64,000 bases of DNA from CAKZNE01 sp964485405 (GCA_964485405.1 CAZAJG010000009.1:1-64000), one strand, 5' to 3'. Counted from the first letter of the stretch, positions 50,831-61,148 are shown. Numbers and translations are program-made. The notes: generated by a model from the letters alone, not told the origin.

Positions 50831-52509
50831 GTATCCATTCAACTAAGTCTAACGCTCGGTATTTAAGAGCCCTTTTAAAGCAACACCGTTGCTTGGATAT
50901 TGTGATCGCTCCAGGTAGCCGAAATGCTCCCTTAGTAAATGAATTTGGAGGCGATCAAGATTACAATTGTATTTCTGCCCCCGATGAAAGATCAGCTGCC
51001 TTTATAGCGATGGGTTTGTGCATTGGTAAAAAGCGTCCGGCAGCAGTTTTATGCAGCTCCGGCTCCGCAACGGTAAACTTCTACCCAGCAGTAGTAGAGG
51101 CATTTTATCAAAATTTACCTTTAGTGGTTATTTCTGCAGATAGACCGGAACAATGGGTAGACCAAGGAGTAGGCCAAACCATTCGACAAGAAAATATCTT
51201 TCAAAGCCATATTGTAAAAGCTATAAATTTAAACAAGGAGCCAGAGGATTCTCTTACCAGAAACTACAATCAGCGTCTTATTAACGAAGCTTTAATCGCA
51301 TCTTCTGCAGGACCGGCTCATATCAATGTAGCCTTTGATGAACCGCTTTACGACTCTATAGAAGTTTTGGATGAAAAAGTACGGTTTATTGAAAAGCTTA
51401 AGGTGACTTCGGAAATAGACCATTCATCCATTCAAAAAATTTCCGAGAAGTGGAACATTGCTAAAAAAGTAATGGTTTTAGCAGGTCAGATGGATAAGCA
51501 AAATGACTTATCCAAAGTATTGGACGACTTAAATGAAATGAGTCCTTTTCTAGTTTTATCTGAGACGGTAAGTAATTTAAACAGCCGTTTCAATATTCGT
51601 TCTATAGATCGTTTAATCAACACCATTTCCAATCAAGAAAAGGAAAATCTTGTTCCGGATTTACTCATTACTATAGGGAGAGACGTGGTGAGTAAAATGG
51701 TAAAAAAGCTACTGAACCATTCTTCTGTTGAACATTGGCATGTTTCAAGTTCTGGAGAGGTAAAAGACACCTTTCTTAACCTTACGACTACGATACCTCT
51801 TAACCCTATTGACTTCTTTTCGAAAATAAAGCCTTTTGTAAAGGCGAAAGATGCGTCCTTTAGAGATTTATGGATGGAAAAGGATAGAGAAAAATCTAAG
51901 CTCCACCATCAATTTTGGATAGAGAGTAGCTTTTCTGATTTTAAGGTTTTAGGCCGTATTTATGAGCAGTTGCCTACAGATGGGATACTTCATTCAGCCA
52001 ATAGTTCCTCTATACGCTACGCACAGCTTTTTGATCATCCAGAAAGTGTAGAACACTTTTCGAATAGAGGAACCAGTGGTATTGATGGATGTACCTCTAC
52101 AGCTATTGGTCATGCTTTATCTACCTCAAAAATGGTAACCTTAGTTAGCGGTGATATGGCATTCTTGTATGATTCCAATGGCTTTTGGTGCAATCCCTTG
52201 CCCAAAAACCTACGAGTAATTGTTATCAATAACGAAGGAGGCAATATTTTTAGGATTATTAAGGGGCCCAGACATGATAGTACTTTCGAAACATATCAAG
52301 AAACAACTCATACTTTAAAAGCAAAGGGGGTAGCCTCTACCTTTAATATTCCTTATATTTCTGCTGCAAATTTTGAAGAGTTAAACGAGGCTTTGCCCAA
52401 CTTTTTCAAAGAAAGCGAAGGCCCAAAAATTTTAGAGGTTTTTACACCTAGAATGGAAAGCCCTGAAATACTCAAAGAGTATTTTCAATATTTAAAAGAA
52501 AACAGCTAA
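50827..52509 (+). CDS. menD: 2-succinyl-5-enolpyruvyl-6-hydroxy-3-cyclohexene-1-carboxylate synthase
   Basis: 560-residue thiamine-diphosphate enzyme. N-terminal NARYLRALLKQHRCLDIVIAPGSRNAPL, SSGSATVNFYPAVVEA, and C-terminal cofactor motif SGDMAFLYDSNG...VINNEGGNIF. It condenses isochorismate with 2-oxoglutarate. ATGA overlap with menF. Confidence 0.97.
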   Translation: MSIHSTKSNARYLRALLKQHRCLDIVIAPGSRNAPLVNEFGGDQDYNCISAPDERSAAFIAMGLCIGKKRPAAVLCSSGSATVNFYPAVVEAFYQNLPLVVISADRPEQWVDQGVGQTIRQENIFQSHIVKAINLNKEPEDSLTRNYNQRLINEALIASSAGPAHINVAFDEPLYDSIEVLDEKVRFIEKLKVTSEIDHSSIQKISEKWNIAKKVMVLAGQMDKQNDLSKVLDDLNEMSPFLVLSETVSNLNSRFNIRSIDRLINTISNQEKENLVPDLLITIGRDVVSKMVKKLLNHSSVEHWHVSSSGEVKDTFLNLTTTIPLNPIDFFSKIKPFVKAKDASFRDLWMEKDREKSKLHHQFWIESSFSDFKVLGRIYEQLPTDGILHSANSSSIRYAQLFDHPESVEHFSNRGTSGIDGCTSTAIGHALSTSKMVTLVSGDMAFLYDSNGFWCNPLPKNLRVIVINNEGGNIFRIIKGPRHDSTFETYQETTHTLKAKGVASTFNIPYISAANFEELNEALPNFFKESEGPKILEVFTPRMESPEILKEYFQYLKENS

Positions 52510-52533
52510 AGGTTTGAACTTAACTCAAAGGTC

Positions 52534-53037
52534 ATGATTTTCGAAAACCTCCAGGTAGCACCAGAGCAACTACCGCAAATACAGCAGGTACAGTTTGAGA
52601 AACTAGAGTCCGATTATTTATGGATGAGAGTGACGTCTCTAAGCATATTTATGCTATTTGTTTTAGGCGCTGTAGTGGTTCTAAGCTTTACAACAGATAT
52701 AAAGCTTTGGGTGATGGCTTCCGTATGGCTAGCTCTTTTAATTCTAGGATTCATCGTTCAGATGAGAGGATTTAAAATAAAAGGATACGCGCTTAGAGAA
52801 CATGATATTTCATACAAGTCTGGTTTGTTTTTCTTTTCCATGACTAGTGTTCCTTTTAATCGAATACAGCATTGTGAAGTTACCCAAGGGCCTTTGGCTA
52901 GATTGTTTGATCTTGCTTCCGTAAAAGTATATACAGCGGGAGGGTCCAGTAGTGATCTGAGCATAGGAGGTTTAAAAAAAGAAGAAGCCCACCGATTAAG
53001 AGATCATATCAGTTCTATAAGCAGTAAACATGCTTAA
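52534..53037 (+). CDS. bPH2-domain membrane protein (YdbS-like)
   Basis: 167 residues: two membrane helices (about 32-52 and 56-74), then one bacterial PH domain with YKSGLFFFSMTSVPFNRIQHCEVTQGPLARLF. Pairs of such proteins (YdbS/YdbT) are encoded together in Firmicutes and reported in resistance to antimicrobial peptides. Here it overlaps its partner by 8 bases and interrupts the menaquinone genes. Confidence 0.9.
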   Translation: MIFENLQVAPEQLPQIQQVQFEKLESDYLWMRVTSLSIFMLFVLGAVVVLSFTTDIKLWVMASVWLALLILGFIVQMRGFKIKGYALREHDISYKSGLFFFSMTSVPFNRIQHCEVTQGPLARLFDLASVKVYTAGGSSSDLSIGGLKKEEAHRLRDHISSISSKHA

Positions 53038-54541
53038 ATTAGACCTTTCTAAACCACAACGTCAATCTCCAGTGGGGGTGGCCGTCATCTTTTTCCAAAA
53101 ACTAAGATTGGCCATAAATCTTTTTATCTCTATTGCGGTGGTTCAGTTTGGGTTTAAGGCCAATCTGTCTTCCTTTTGGTTCATGGTTTTAATTGCATTG
53201 GTGCTGATAATAGTGCTTGTTATTGCATTTTTGATTTATCGAAAGTTCTTTTTCTATGTAGAAGAGGATAAATTTGTGATCGAAAAAGGCTTATTGTCTA
53301 AGGAAAAAATAACGATTCCTTTCGAACGAATCCAGTCCGTACACATTCATCAAAACCTGATTCAACGCATGCTCTCTGTAGTCGGCTTGAAAATTGACAC
53401 AGCCGGTTCCGCCATGAAAGAGCTGGAAATATCGGCTTTACCGAATTTGTATGCTCGGTCCTTACAAGAGTTTCTAATTGAGAAGAAGAAAGAGGAAGCT
53501 CAAGATGAAGAGACCCATGAACAAACAGATGGTTTAGAGGAACGGGCACAAACGGAACTGTTCAGCGAGAAAAAACCGCTGGTCCGTTTGTCATTACTTG
53601 ATGTAATCAAAATAGGGCTGACAGAAAATCACCTGAGATCAGGTTTTGTTCTGTTTGCGATTTTAAATGGATATCTCTGGCAGTATGAGGAGTATCTCCT
53701 AGAGCCATTCAAACCTTTTTTGGAAAGGAATGCAGATCTTTTTTTAGCGCAATGGATTATATTATTGCCTATTGCTTTGATTCTTTTCCTGCTCATTTCT
53801 ACTATTATTTCTTTAGTCCAGTCGCTCTTGAGGCATTTCGGTTTAAAGTTCTTTTTAGATCAAAAAGGCGTTCAGCTTGTAGCGGGTTTACTTAAAAGGG
53901 CAGAATATCAAATTCCCGTAAATAAAATTCAGTTTTTGAAATGGAGTAGCAATCCGTTGCGAAGAATGATTGGTTTAAAAACCCTGGTGGTTAAGCAGGC
54001 GGGAAGTAATGAAGCAGGAGATAGGCAATCCTTAATGGTTCCTGGATGTAAGGAGGAACAATTACAGGCAGTTTTAGACGAGTTCTTTCCAGAACGAGCT
54101 GCTTCTAGAATGAATCGGTTTGGTACTCATCCTTTTTTTAAAACTCAGATCAGTCTATTAGTAGGTGTTCTTCCGGCTTTATTGGGACTTGTTTTATTCT
54201 TTGTTAACCCATACTATTTGTTAATTCCGGCTCTTTGGTTAATCGTTACAATTCCTTTAGCCAGAAAGTATGCAAGTTCAGTACAGTTGTTTTGTAATGA
54301 GGAGGTTATTGAGATTCGAAAGGGTTGGATATTTCCAAAATCTGAAATCATTAAGTATTATAAGATTCAGAATCTACGCTTCAATCAAAATCTACTTCAA
54401 AAGAGGAGAGGAACGGTACACATGGATTTTTACACGGCCGCTGGAAGTTTAAGAATGTGGCATTTGAACGAAAAGGTCGCTCAAGAGTTATACAACTACA
54501 TCCTGTTTAAGGTGGAAAAATCCAAACAGTATTGGATGTAG
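53030..54541 (+). CDS. bPH2-domain membrane protein (YdbT-like)
   Basis: 503 residues with three bPH2-like repeats (KGLLSKEKITIPFERIQSVHIHQN; VAGLLKRAEYQIPVNKIQFLKW; RKGWIFPKSEIIKYYKIQNLRFNQN), each preceded by a pair of membrane helices, as in YdbT. It probably forms a complex with the upstream YdbS-like protein. Why it lies between menD and menA is unknown. Confidence 0.9.
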   Translation: MLKLDLSKPQRQSPVGVAVIFFQKLRLAINLFISIAVVQFGFKANLSSFWFMVLIALVLIIVLVIAFLIYRKFFFYVEEDKFVIEKGLLSKEKITIPFERIQSVHIHQNLIQRMLSVVGLKIDTAGSAMKELEISALPNLYARSLQEFLIEKKKEEAQDEETHEQTDGLEERAQTELFSEKKPLVRLSLLDVIKIGLTENHLRSGFVLFAILNGYLWQYEEYLLEPFKPFLERNADLFLAQWIILLPIALILFLLISTIISLVQSLLRHFGLKFFLDQKGVQLVAGLLKRAEYQIPVNKIQFLKWSSNPLRRMIGLKTLVVKQAGSNEAGDRQSLMVPGCKEEQLQAVLDEFFPERAASRMNRFGTHPFFKTQISLLVGVLPALLGLVLFFVNPYYLLIPALWLIVTIPLARKYASSVQLFCNEEVIEIRKGWIFPKSEIIKYYKIQNLRFNQNLLQKRRGTVHMDFYTAAGSLRMWHLNEKVAQELYNYILFKVEKSKQYWM

Positions 54542-54626
54542 TATTTGGTTTTAGATATCTGAAATACAGAACTATCTTAGCCGTTTAAACGAGAACAAAT
54601 CACCAGCTGAAGAATTCTAAGATCAA

Positions 54627-55523
54627 ATGAAGATAAAACACTGGATTGCGGCCGCCAGACTGAGAACTTTGCCTCTTGCCTTTTCAAGCATTATACTGGG
54701 AACTTGCCTTGCGGCATCAAAGGGAAGCTTTGATGTTTTGGTATTTGTTTTAAGTCTGCTCACCACACTCTGTTATCAGGTATTAAGCAATTATGCGAAT
54801 GATTACGGAGATGGGGTTAAAGGAACGGATGATAACAGAAAAGGGGAGCAAAGAGCGGTAGCGGCAGGTATCATCTCGCCAAAGCAAATGAAAAATGCGG
54901 TTATTCTTTTTTCCATTTTATCTTTTGTGTTTGGAACTTGGCTCAGCATTGTTGCTACTTTCAAGATGGATCTATGGGTAACGATACTATTTATTGTTTT
55001 AGGCATCTTGGCGATTGTGGCGGCTATTACCTATACAGTAGGAGCTAAGGCTTATGGTTACAAAGGGTGGGGCGATGTTTTTGTGTTGCTGTTTTTTGGA
55101 CATGTGGGTGTTGTAGGTTCTTATTTTCTACAATACAATCAAATAAGCTGGGACATTTTTTTACCGGCTACAGCTGTAGGTTTTTTAGCGATGGGCGTAT
55201 TAAACCTGAACAATATGCGGGATATAGAAACAGATAAGGAGCATGGTAAGAGAACCATACCGGTTCTTATTGGTCTTCAAAAAGCAAAGTTTTACCATGG
55301 AGCACTAATTATTCTGGCATTAGATCTAGCTTATATTTACAATAAGATTAATCCGATTAGCCTTTGGCAAAACCTGTTTTTTGTAACCATTCCTATGTTG
55401 ATTGCAGGCTTATTTAGAGTAAGAAAATCCTTCACTCCAGAAGATTTTGAACCACAACTCAAAATACTAGCCATAACTACACTTCTTTTCTCCATCACTT
55501 TGGGTATAGGTCAGATTTTATGA
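54627..55523 (+). CDS. menA: 1,4-dihydroxy-2-naphthoate polyprenyltransferase
   Basis: 298-residue UbiA-family membrane enzyme with about eight helices. First Asp motif NYANDYGDGVKGTDD, second NLNNMRDIETDKEHGKRT. It attaches the isoprenoid tail in menaquinone synthesis. An 85-base gap separates it from the bPH2 gene, and it overlaps menC by 4 bases. Confidence 0.96.
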   Translation: MKIKHWIAAARLRTLPLAFSSIILGTCLAASKGSFDVLVFVLSLLTTLCYQVLSNYANDYGDGVKGTDDNRKGEQRAVAAGIISPKQMKNAVILFSILSFVFGTWLSIVATFKMDLWVTILFIVLGILAIVAAITYTVGAKAYGYKGWGDVFVLLFFGHVGVVGSYFLQYNQISWDIFLPATAVGFLAMGVLNLNNMRDIETDKEHGKRTIPVLIGLQKAKFYHGALIILALDLAYIYNKINPISLWQNLFFVTIPMLIAGLFRVRKSFTPEDFEPQLKILAITTLLFSITLGIGQIL

Positions 55524-56554
55524 AAGCACATTGGAAGAAGTATACGTTAAACTTTAAAGCTCCCAGTGGAACGAGCAGAGGTGTGCTTAAAACGAAAGAC
55601 TCTTATTTTATTTTTTTGGAAGAAAATGATAAACAAGGAATAGGAGAGTGTGGTTTACTAAGAGGCTTAAGTGCTGATGATAGGTATGATTATGAAGACA
55701 GGCTTGACCAGCTATGTCAAGAAATAACAGATTTTACTGCGAAAGAGCATTCCATCCAACTATTAGAATTTCCATCTATTCAGTTTGGTTTGGAAATGGC
55801 TTTAAAAGATTTAGAATCTGAAGATCATATACTTTTCCCTTCTAGCTTCACCAACGGAAAATCCAGTCAAGCTATAAATGGTTTGATTTGGATGGGAGAT
55901 TTGGCATTTATGAAGGCTCAGGTAGAGAAGAGACTCAAGGATGGCTTTTCTGTTTTGAAAATGAAAATTGGAGCTATCGATTTTGAACAAGAGTTTTCAA
56001 TTTTGAAAGCTATAAGAGAGGAGTACAATTCATCTGAATTAGAGTTGCGAGTAGATGCGAATGGTGCTTTTACACCAAGTAAAGCCATAGATATTCTAAA
56101 ACAGTTAGCTGATTTATCCATTCACTCTATTGAGCAACCAATAGCAAAAGGACAATGGGATGAAATGGCGAAGCTATGCAGTAAAACACCGGTACCCATT
56201 GCTTTGGATGAAGAGCTCATTGGTATTTTCAAACCCGAGCAAAGAGAAGAGCTGCTTCGGCATATCAAGCCTCAGTATATCATTTTAAAACCAAGCTTTA
56301 TCGGTGGTTTTAAGGGGTCTGAACATTGGATTGAACTAGCGGATAAGTACAATTGCAATTGGTGGGTTACAAGTGCGTTAGAAAGTAATATAGGATTAAG
56401 TGCCATTGCTCAATGGAACTATACTTTAAACAATCCTATGCCTTCAGGTTTAGGAACCGGTAGTCTGTATACCAATAATTTTGAGAGTCCACTTTTTATA
56501 AAGGAAGGAACCTTGGGTTATGACAAAAGTGTGCCTTGGAAGTTTGAGCTGTAA
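55520..56554 (+). CDS. menC: o-Succinylbenzoate synthase
   Basis: 344-residue enolase-superfamily enzyme. Catalytic lysine in VLKMKIGA, metal ligands in LRVDANGAF, IEQPIAKG and ALDEEL, and the second lysine in IILKPSFIGG. It dehydrates SHCHC to o-succinylbenzoate. ATGA overlap with menA. Confidence 0.95.
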   Translation: MKAHWKKYTLNFKAPSGTSRGVLKTKDSYFIFLEENDKQGIGECGLLRGLSADDRYDYEDRLDQLCQEITDFTAKEHSIQLLEFPSIQFGLEMALKDLESEDHILFPSSFTNGKSSQAINGLIWMGDLAFMKAQVEKRLKDGFSVLKMKIGAIDFEQEFSILKAIREEYNSSELELRVDANGAFTPSKAIDILKQLADLSIHSIEQPIAKGQWDEMAKLCSKTPVPIALDEELIGIFKPEQREELLRHIKPQYIILKPSFIGGFKGSEHWIELADKYNCNWWVTSALESNIGLSAIAQWNYTLNNPMPSGLGTGSLYTNNFESPLFIKEGTLGYDKSVPWKFEL

Positions 56555-56558
56555 CCTG

Positions 56559-58937
56559 TTAGATATGACCTCTTATGGTCAAACTAATGCTTCTTCCCAT
56601 GGCCGCTATGCCAGACGAATAAGCGCGGTAACGAACATCTAAGAGGTTTTCCAGTCCGATTTGTAAACTTAATTTTTCATGAAGTTTCTGTTCCAATCTT
56701 AAGTTAAGTGTAACCCATGATGGTGAATAAGGATTTCCATTATCATCTATAGCATAAATGTGAGGCTTGTCTATTTCTGTTGGGGCTAAGTTGTTAAAGG
56801 TAATAGCCCCGTTATAAATAGAATACAGATCAATAGTAGTTTTATCGTGTGCATAAATAAAATGAGTAGAGCCAAATAATGGTGCTACATGCCTTAAAGG
56901 TTCATCATCTGATGTTCTCCCTTGGTTGTAGTGCAAACTTGTTTTAAACTGGTAAGACTTAAAGCTGAACTTAATCCCACCCTGAATACCCCAAACAGTA
57001 GCAGAAGCAGCATTTTGAAGTGCTTGTACTTGACTCAATTCACCATCGTAAAAAATGGAATCTGCTCCATCAAGGGTAAAATCATTTCTCACCAAGGCGT
57101 TGTCTAAATAAGAATAAAAGCCACTAAGCTCAAACTGAAATCTTTTGAATGTTTTAACTATACCCACATCTAAAGAGTATAAAAACTCTGGATTTAGCTC
57201 AGGGTTTGGAATGACTACAATTCCTGGGCTAGAATCAAAAATTTTGGATACATCATCAATGTTTGGAGCTCTAAAACCATTGGATAAATTTACATTGAGT
57301 TGCCAGGTATTTGTTGGTAAGTAGGAAATACCGAAGCTTCCATTCGCGGCAAAAAAATCATTGCTGAAAGCGTTAAAAGAAAATGGGAAAAAGGAAGTAT
57401 CAATTTCACCTTGTAAACCCACATAATTAAGTCTTAATCCACTATTCAAGATTGCCTTCGGACTTAATCGATATTTTACAGCTCCGTACAATGATCCATA
57501 GCCCCATGTGCTGCCATCCGGATATCGAGTACTTGTTGTATTTTCCTCTCTCGTATTAACGTTTTCCACTATACCGATTGAGTTTACCAGGTTGTAAACA
57601 TACTCAGCCCCGTAAAAAACATCAAGAGCTGGATTTACCCTTTTCTCAAAATCTAATGATGCACTTATCGCGTTAACCGTTTCCTTTCTGTTTCTAAGGT
57701 TGTTAGAGAACATTCTACGGTCTATTCTGCTCTCCTCAAAAAATTGATAGGCAATAGTGGTTTTAAAGCGATCGAAAAATCTATTTTTTTGATTGTAAGC
57801 ATAAGTCAAATTATGCATCATCCAAATCTGAGGGCCATAGTTCCATTCTGCTTGTCTTAGGGTATCTTCACCTGAATACTGGATCAAACGGTCATATCGC
57901 GGTATATTGGAGCTTACACTGTAATGAAAACCATAGTTGATATCTGAAGCTTTGCCTGTTCTAATTCTAAATTTTTGCATCAGGTTGAGTTGGGAAAACC
58001 CCGTACCTATTTGTTCCAAAGGATTACTATTATCGAGAGTGGTGTCTCTACCATTTACTCTATCTTGGTATTGATTTCTAAGATATTCCTCAGGACCGTT
58101 AGTTCCCATGATTTGATCATCATAATCAGAGAAAGTAATACTGGTTAGCGAAGCAAATTTGCTGTTGCCAAAATTAAAATGGACATGAGCGGTTTTTTCA
58201 AAGTTCGCAGAAGTATATCTACCGAGGTAGGAAAGCGAAAAATGTGGGTTCTCGCCAAAAGAATACTCTGGTTGTAGTGTATGAAAATCCATCACTCCGC
58301 CTATTGCATCACTACCATAAACAACTGATCCTGGGCCAAAAATGACTTCTGATTTTTCAATAGCATTTGCATCAAGAGCAATAACATTTTGCACATTTCC
58401 TTCCCTAAAAATGGCCGTATTCATTCGAACTCCATCTACTACAAGTAAAACTCTGCTGGTACTAAAACCGCGTATCATAGGACTTCCTCCACCCAGTTGG
58501 CTTTTCTGAATAAAAACTTTTCCAGATTGAGCCAAAAGATCAGCCGTAGTTTGTGGGTTTTGAAAATCAATTTCTTTTTTGGTAATATCTGCTACTTGAA
58601 TAGATATTTCACGAGTGTTTTGTTCCCATTTGTTCACACTAAGTACAACAGGATCAAGAGAAAGGGGAGACTCTTCTAGATTAATCAAAAAATCCTTGCT
58701 TTTTATTTGCTCAAAAGTGAAGCTAACCAAATTATATGAAGGGTGTTGAAAGTTTATATTCTTACAACTTTCAAATCCAATTGCAGATGCCTGTCCGTTA
58801 CTATTCGTAATGGCACTGTTACCTTCACAAAAAATAAATAAGTTTGGAATAGGTTTTCCTGTTTCAAGGTCAATAACCTTGAATGTTTGAGCAGAAAGCG
58901 AAGCAGAAAAAAAAAGTAGCAAAAGGATATTCCGCAT
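56559..58937 (-). CDS. TonB-dependent outer-membrane receptor (heme/siderophore type)
   Basis: 792 residues: signal peptide (to LSAQ), a carboxypeptidase-regulatory-like beta domain (about 20-85), plug (about 115-220, GGGSPMIRGFSTSRVLLVVDG) and a 22-strand barrel ending in ISLTIRGHI. There is no SusC-type N-terminal arrangement or SusD neighbour. It resembles HmuR/HemR-like receptors, but the ligand is not determinable. It converges with menC and separates menE from the other men genes. Confidence 0.92.
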   Translation of the reverse strand: MRNILLLLFFSASLSAQTFKVIDLETGKPIPNLFIFCEGNSAITNSNGQASAIGFESCKNINFQHPSYNLVSFTFEQIKSKDFLINLEESPLSLDPVVLSVNKWEQNTREISIQVADITKKEIDFQNPQTTADLLAQSGKVFIQKSQLGGGSPMIRGFSTSRVLLVVDGVRMNTAIFREGNVQNVIALDANAIEKSEVIFGPGSVVYGSDAIGGVMDFHTLQPEYSFGENPHFSLSYLGRYTSANFEKTAHVHFNFGNSKFASLTSITFSDYDDQIMGTNGPEEYLRNQYQDRVNGRDTTLDNSNPLEQIGTGFSQLNLMQKFRIRTGKASDINYGFHYSVSSNIPRYDRLIQYSGEDTLRQAEWNYGPQIWMMHNLTYAYNQKNRFFDRFKTTIAYQFFEESRIDRRMFSNNLRNRKETVNAISASLDFEKRVNPALDVFYGAEYVYNLVNSIGIVENVNTREENTTSTRYPDGSTWGYGSLYGAVKYRLSPKAILNSGLRLNYVGLQGEIDTSFFPFSFNAFSNDFFAANGSFGISYLPTNTWQLNVNLSNGFRAPNIDDVSKIFDSSPGIVVIPNPELNPEFLYSLDVGIVKTFKRFQFELSGFYSYLDNALVRNDFTLDGADSIFYDGELSQVQALQNAASATVWGIQGGIKFSFKSYQFKTSLHYNQGRTSDDEPLRHVAPLFGSTHFIYAHDKTTIDLYSIYNGAITFNNLAPTEIDKPHIYAIDDNGNPYSPSWVTLNLRLEQKLHEKLSLQIGLENLLDVRYRAYSSGIAAMGRSISLTIRGHI

Positions 58938-58999
58938 TGAGAATTTTTAACCGGATATTAGCAAAAATTAAGCCGCTAAAGTATGAACAGATTGTAACA

Positions 59000-59030
59000 A
59001 AAAAAAAGTGCCCGTTAGTCAGGCACTTTC
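59000..59030 (-). terminator. Orphan minus-strand terminator upstream of the TonB receptor
   Basis: Stem AAAGTGCC / GGCACTTT with a 9-base loop; on the minus strand it is followed by nine Ts. It lies 68 bases upstream of the receptor ATG, where no minus-strand gene ends, so it would stop either a leader transcript of the receptor or a short antisense RNA. Confidence 0.65.
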
Positions 59031-59109
59031 TTAAACAGGGTGAAACCACAAGGGTTCATTTATAGAAATAGGAACTGTATAGTAAGAGACGTCACATAAT
59101 TAAAGAAGG

Positions 59110-60147
59110 TTGGGTGTTTTGAGAAAAAGATTTAAAATAAATGGCAATTATTTGAATTTCAATGAAATAAATTTAATTGAAGCAGAAGAGATTCAACCCG
59201 TTAAAAAATTCTTGAAGCAATATTACGATGACGACAATACCTATACAGCTCATACTTCTGGGTCTACCGGGCATCCCAAGGAAATTCGATTGCCAAAAGC
59301 ATTTATGAAAGCTTCTGCAAAGAAAACACTGAGTTTTCTTGGAATTAAGCCTGGAGACAAAACCCTATTATGTATTTCAGCCGACCATATTGGTGGTATT
59401 ATGATGTTGGTAAGATGGGTGCACGGTGATTTAGACCTTTATGTTCAAAAACCCAACTCAAAACCCTTAGAAACTACCAAGATTTCAATAGATTTTGCCG
59501 CTATGGTACCCATGCAGCTTATGAACTCTATTCAAGATCTGTCAAAAGTGAAAAAGCTTATTATTGGAGGCGGAGCAATAAACCCAACTTTTGAAAAAAA
59601 CACAAATTGGGAAACCATATCTACTCATGTTTACCATACGTATGGCATGACGGAAACTTTATCTCATATTGCTTTACGTGATGTATCAAAAGCGCGTGAC
59701 TATTTTGAGGCATTGAGTAATACTCGCTTTTCGTTGGATTCTAGAAGTTGTTTGGTGATTAACTCCCCGGATATCGGTGTTTTTGATTTAGTGACCAATG
59801 ACGTGGTGAATCTAATTGACCGTAACCGGTTTATTTGGAAAGGTAGATTTGATAACGTAGTTAATAGTGGCGGGATAAAACTGTTTCCAGAAGAGATAGA
59901 AAAGGCTTTGAGTGGCTTAAGTATACCTTATTTTTTAACAGGAGAACCTGACCTGGTGTTAGGGAGTAAATTAGTCCTTTTAGTGGAGGGAGATGAAGCT
60001 CAACATGGAGAAGAGGTAAGGAATGCGATTAAAGGCTTAGGCAAATACCAAAAACCAAGAGAGATTCTCTATCTCAATCAATTCCAATACACAGATACAG
60101 ATAAAATTAAGCGGAACTATACTTTAAAATTATATCGAAATTCATAA
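59110..60147 (+). CDS. menE: o-Succinylbenzoyl-CoA ligase (MenE), short form
   Basis: 345-residue AMP-forming acyl-CoA ligase with AHTSGSTGHPKEI (ATP loop), YHTYGMTETLSH, and WKGRFDNVVNSGGIKLFPEE. It is shorter than B. subtilis MenE because the N-terminal region is reduced, as in other Bacteroidota. Starts at TTG 59110 or 59119. Separated from menA-menC by the divergently oriented receptor gene. Confidence 0.9.
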   Translation: MGVLRKRFKINGNYLNFNEINLIEAEEIQPVKKFLKQYYDDDNTYTAHTSGSTGHPKEIRLPKAFMKASAKKTLSFLGIKPGDKTLLCISADHIGGIMMLVRWVHGDLDLYVQKPNSKPLETTKISIDFAAMVPMQLMNSIQDLSKVKKLIIGGGAINPTFEKNTNWETISTHVYHTYGMTETLSHIALRDVSKARDYFEALSNTRFSLDSRSCLVINSPDIGVFDLVTNDVVNLIDRNRFIWKGRFDNVVNSGGIKLFPEEIEKALSGLSIPYFLTGEPDLVLGSKLVLLVEGDEAQHGEEVRNAIKGLGKYQKPREILYLNQFQYTDTDKIKRNYTLKLYRNS

Positions 60148-60192
60148 AACCTAAAGCCTAATGTGTATTTTAGGCAATATCAATTCTTTTAT

Positions 60193-61038
60193 ATGCAAAC
60201 CGATTCCTCAACCCGAAGCTGTAAAAATTGCGGACATTCTTATTCTGGTTTATACTGTTCTTCATGCGGACAGAAGTATATAAACAAGCGAATAACGCTT
60301 AAGGATAGTATACATAGTGTAGTTGATGTTATTTTCAATTGGGAACGCGGGATGTGGTATACGATTAGAATGCTAATAACAAAACCCAGTAGGGTAATTC
60401 AAGATTATCTTAATGGTATAACCAGACCTTATATTCACCCGTTTCGATTTTTGTTCTTGTGGGTTACGATTCAAGTATTTTTTGTTGTCAGTAGCGGTAT
60501 GCTTGATTACTCTCAATCTGAAATTGCCCAAGGTATGAATGAGGGGATGGGCGTAGATCAATCTCAACAAAACGAATTTGGCATACTGATACAACAAAAA
60601 CTTAAACAGTATATAACTCTGTTTTTGGTAATGAGTATTCCCTTATTGGCTTTTACTACTAAACTTTTTTTCAGGAAAAAGAAATATAATTTTGCCGAAC
60701 ATCTAGTCTTAAACTCATACGCATATGGACAATCGCTAGTACTCAGCTTTTTAATTTTACCATTATACTTCATAAACCACGGTTGGTCTTTTTGGATTCA
60801 AATTGCTAATTTCTTTATCAGTATCGCATACATGGCTTATTTGTATAAGTCTGTTTTTGAGGGTAACGCGATCATTGTTTTTTTAAAAACTATAATTGTT
60901 ATGGTTCTATGGATATTAGGAGTTGTTCTTGTAATGGCCCTAGCTATGGTTGCTTTTATGTTTTTCATGGCTATTTCTAATCCCGAGACATTGAGACAAA
61001 TTAAAGAAAGCAGCGAGACAGCACTCTTGATATTATAA
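60193..61038 (+). CDS. DUF3667 membrane protein with zinc ribbon
   Basis: 281 residues from ATG 60193; an upstream in-frame start at 60163 is less likely. It opens with a CxxC...CxxC ribbon (CKNCGHSYSGLYCSSCGQKY) and a conserved ITRPYIHPFRFLFLW segment, then about five membrane helices. The family is common in Bacteroidota; function unknown. Confidence 0.9.
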   Translation: MQTDSSTRSCKNCGHSYSGLYCSSCGQKYINKRITLKDSIHSVVDVIFNWERGMWYTIRMLITKPSRVIQDYLNGITRPYIHPFRFLFLWVTIQVFFVVSSGMLDYSQSEIAQGMNEGMGVDQSQQNEFGILIQQKLKQYITLFLVMSIPLLAFTTKLFFRKKKYNFAEHLVLNSYAYGQSLVLSFLILPLYFINHGWSFWIQIANFFISIAYMAYLYKSVFEGNAIIVFLKTIIVMVLWILGVVLVMALAMVAFMFFMAISNPETLRQIKESSETALLIL

Positions 61039-61140
61039 ATCTAAGTGTAATTGTATAATCTTTCTTAAGTTTCAAACGTACCTGTAAACAATAGAAGTTA
61101 ACGGTGACTCATCATGAGTTTATTTTACGTTTAAATAATG

Positions 61141-61148
61141 TATTTTTG
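61141..61148 (+). promoter_or_regulatory. -7 promoter element (TATTTTTG)
   Basis: Exact TAnnTTTG match 25 bases before the ATG of the T9SS-exported protein. Confidence 0.45.
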
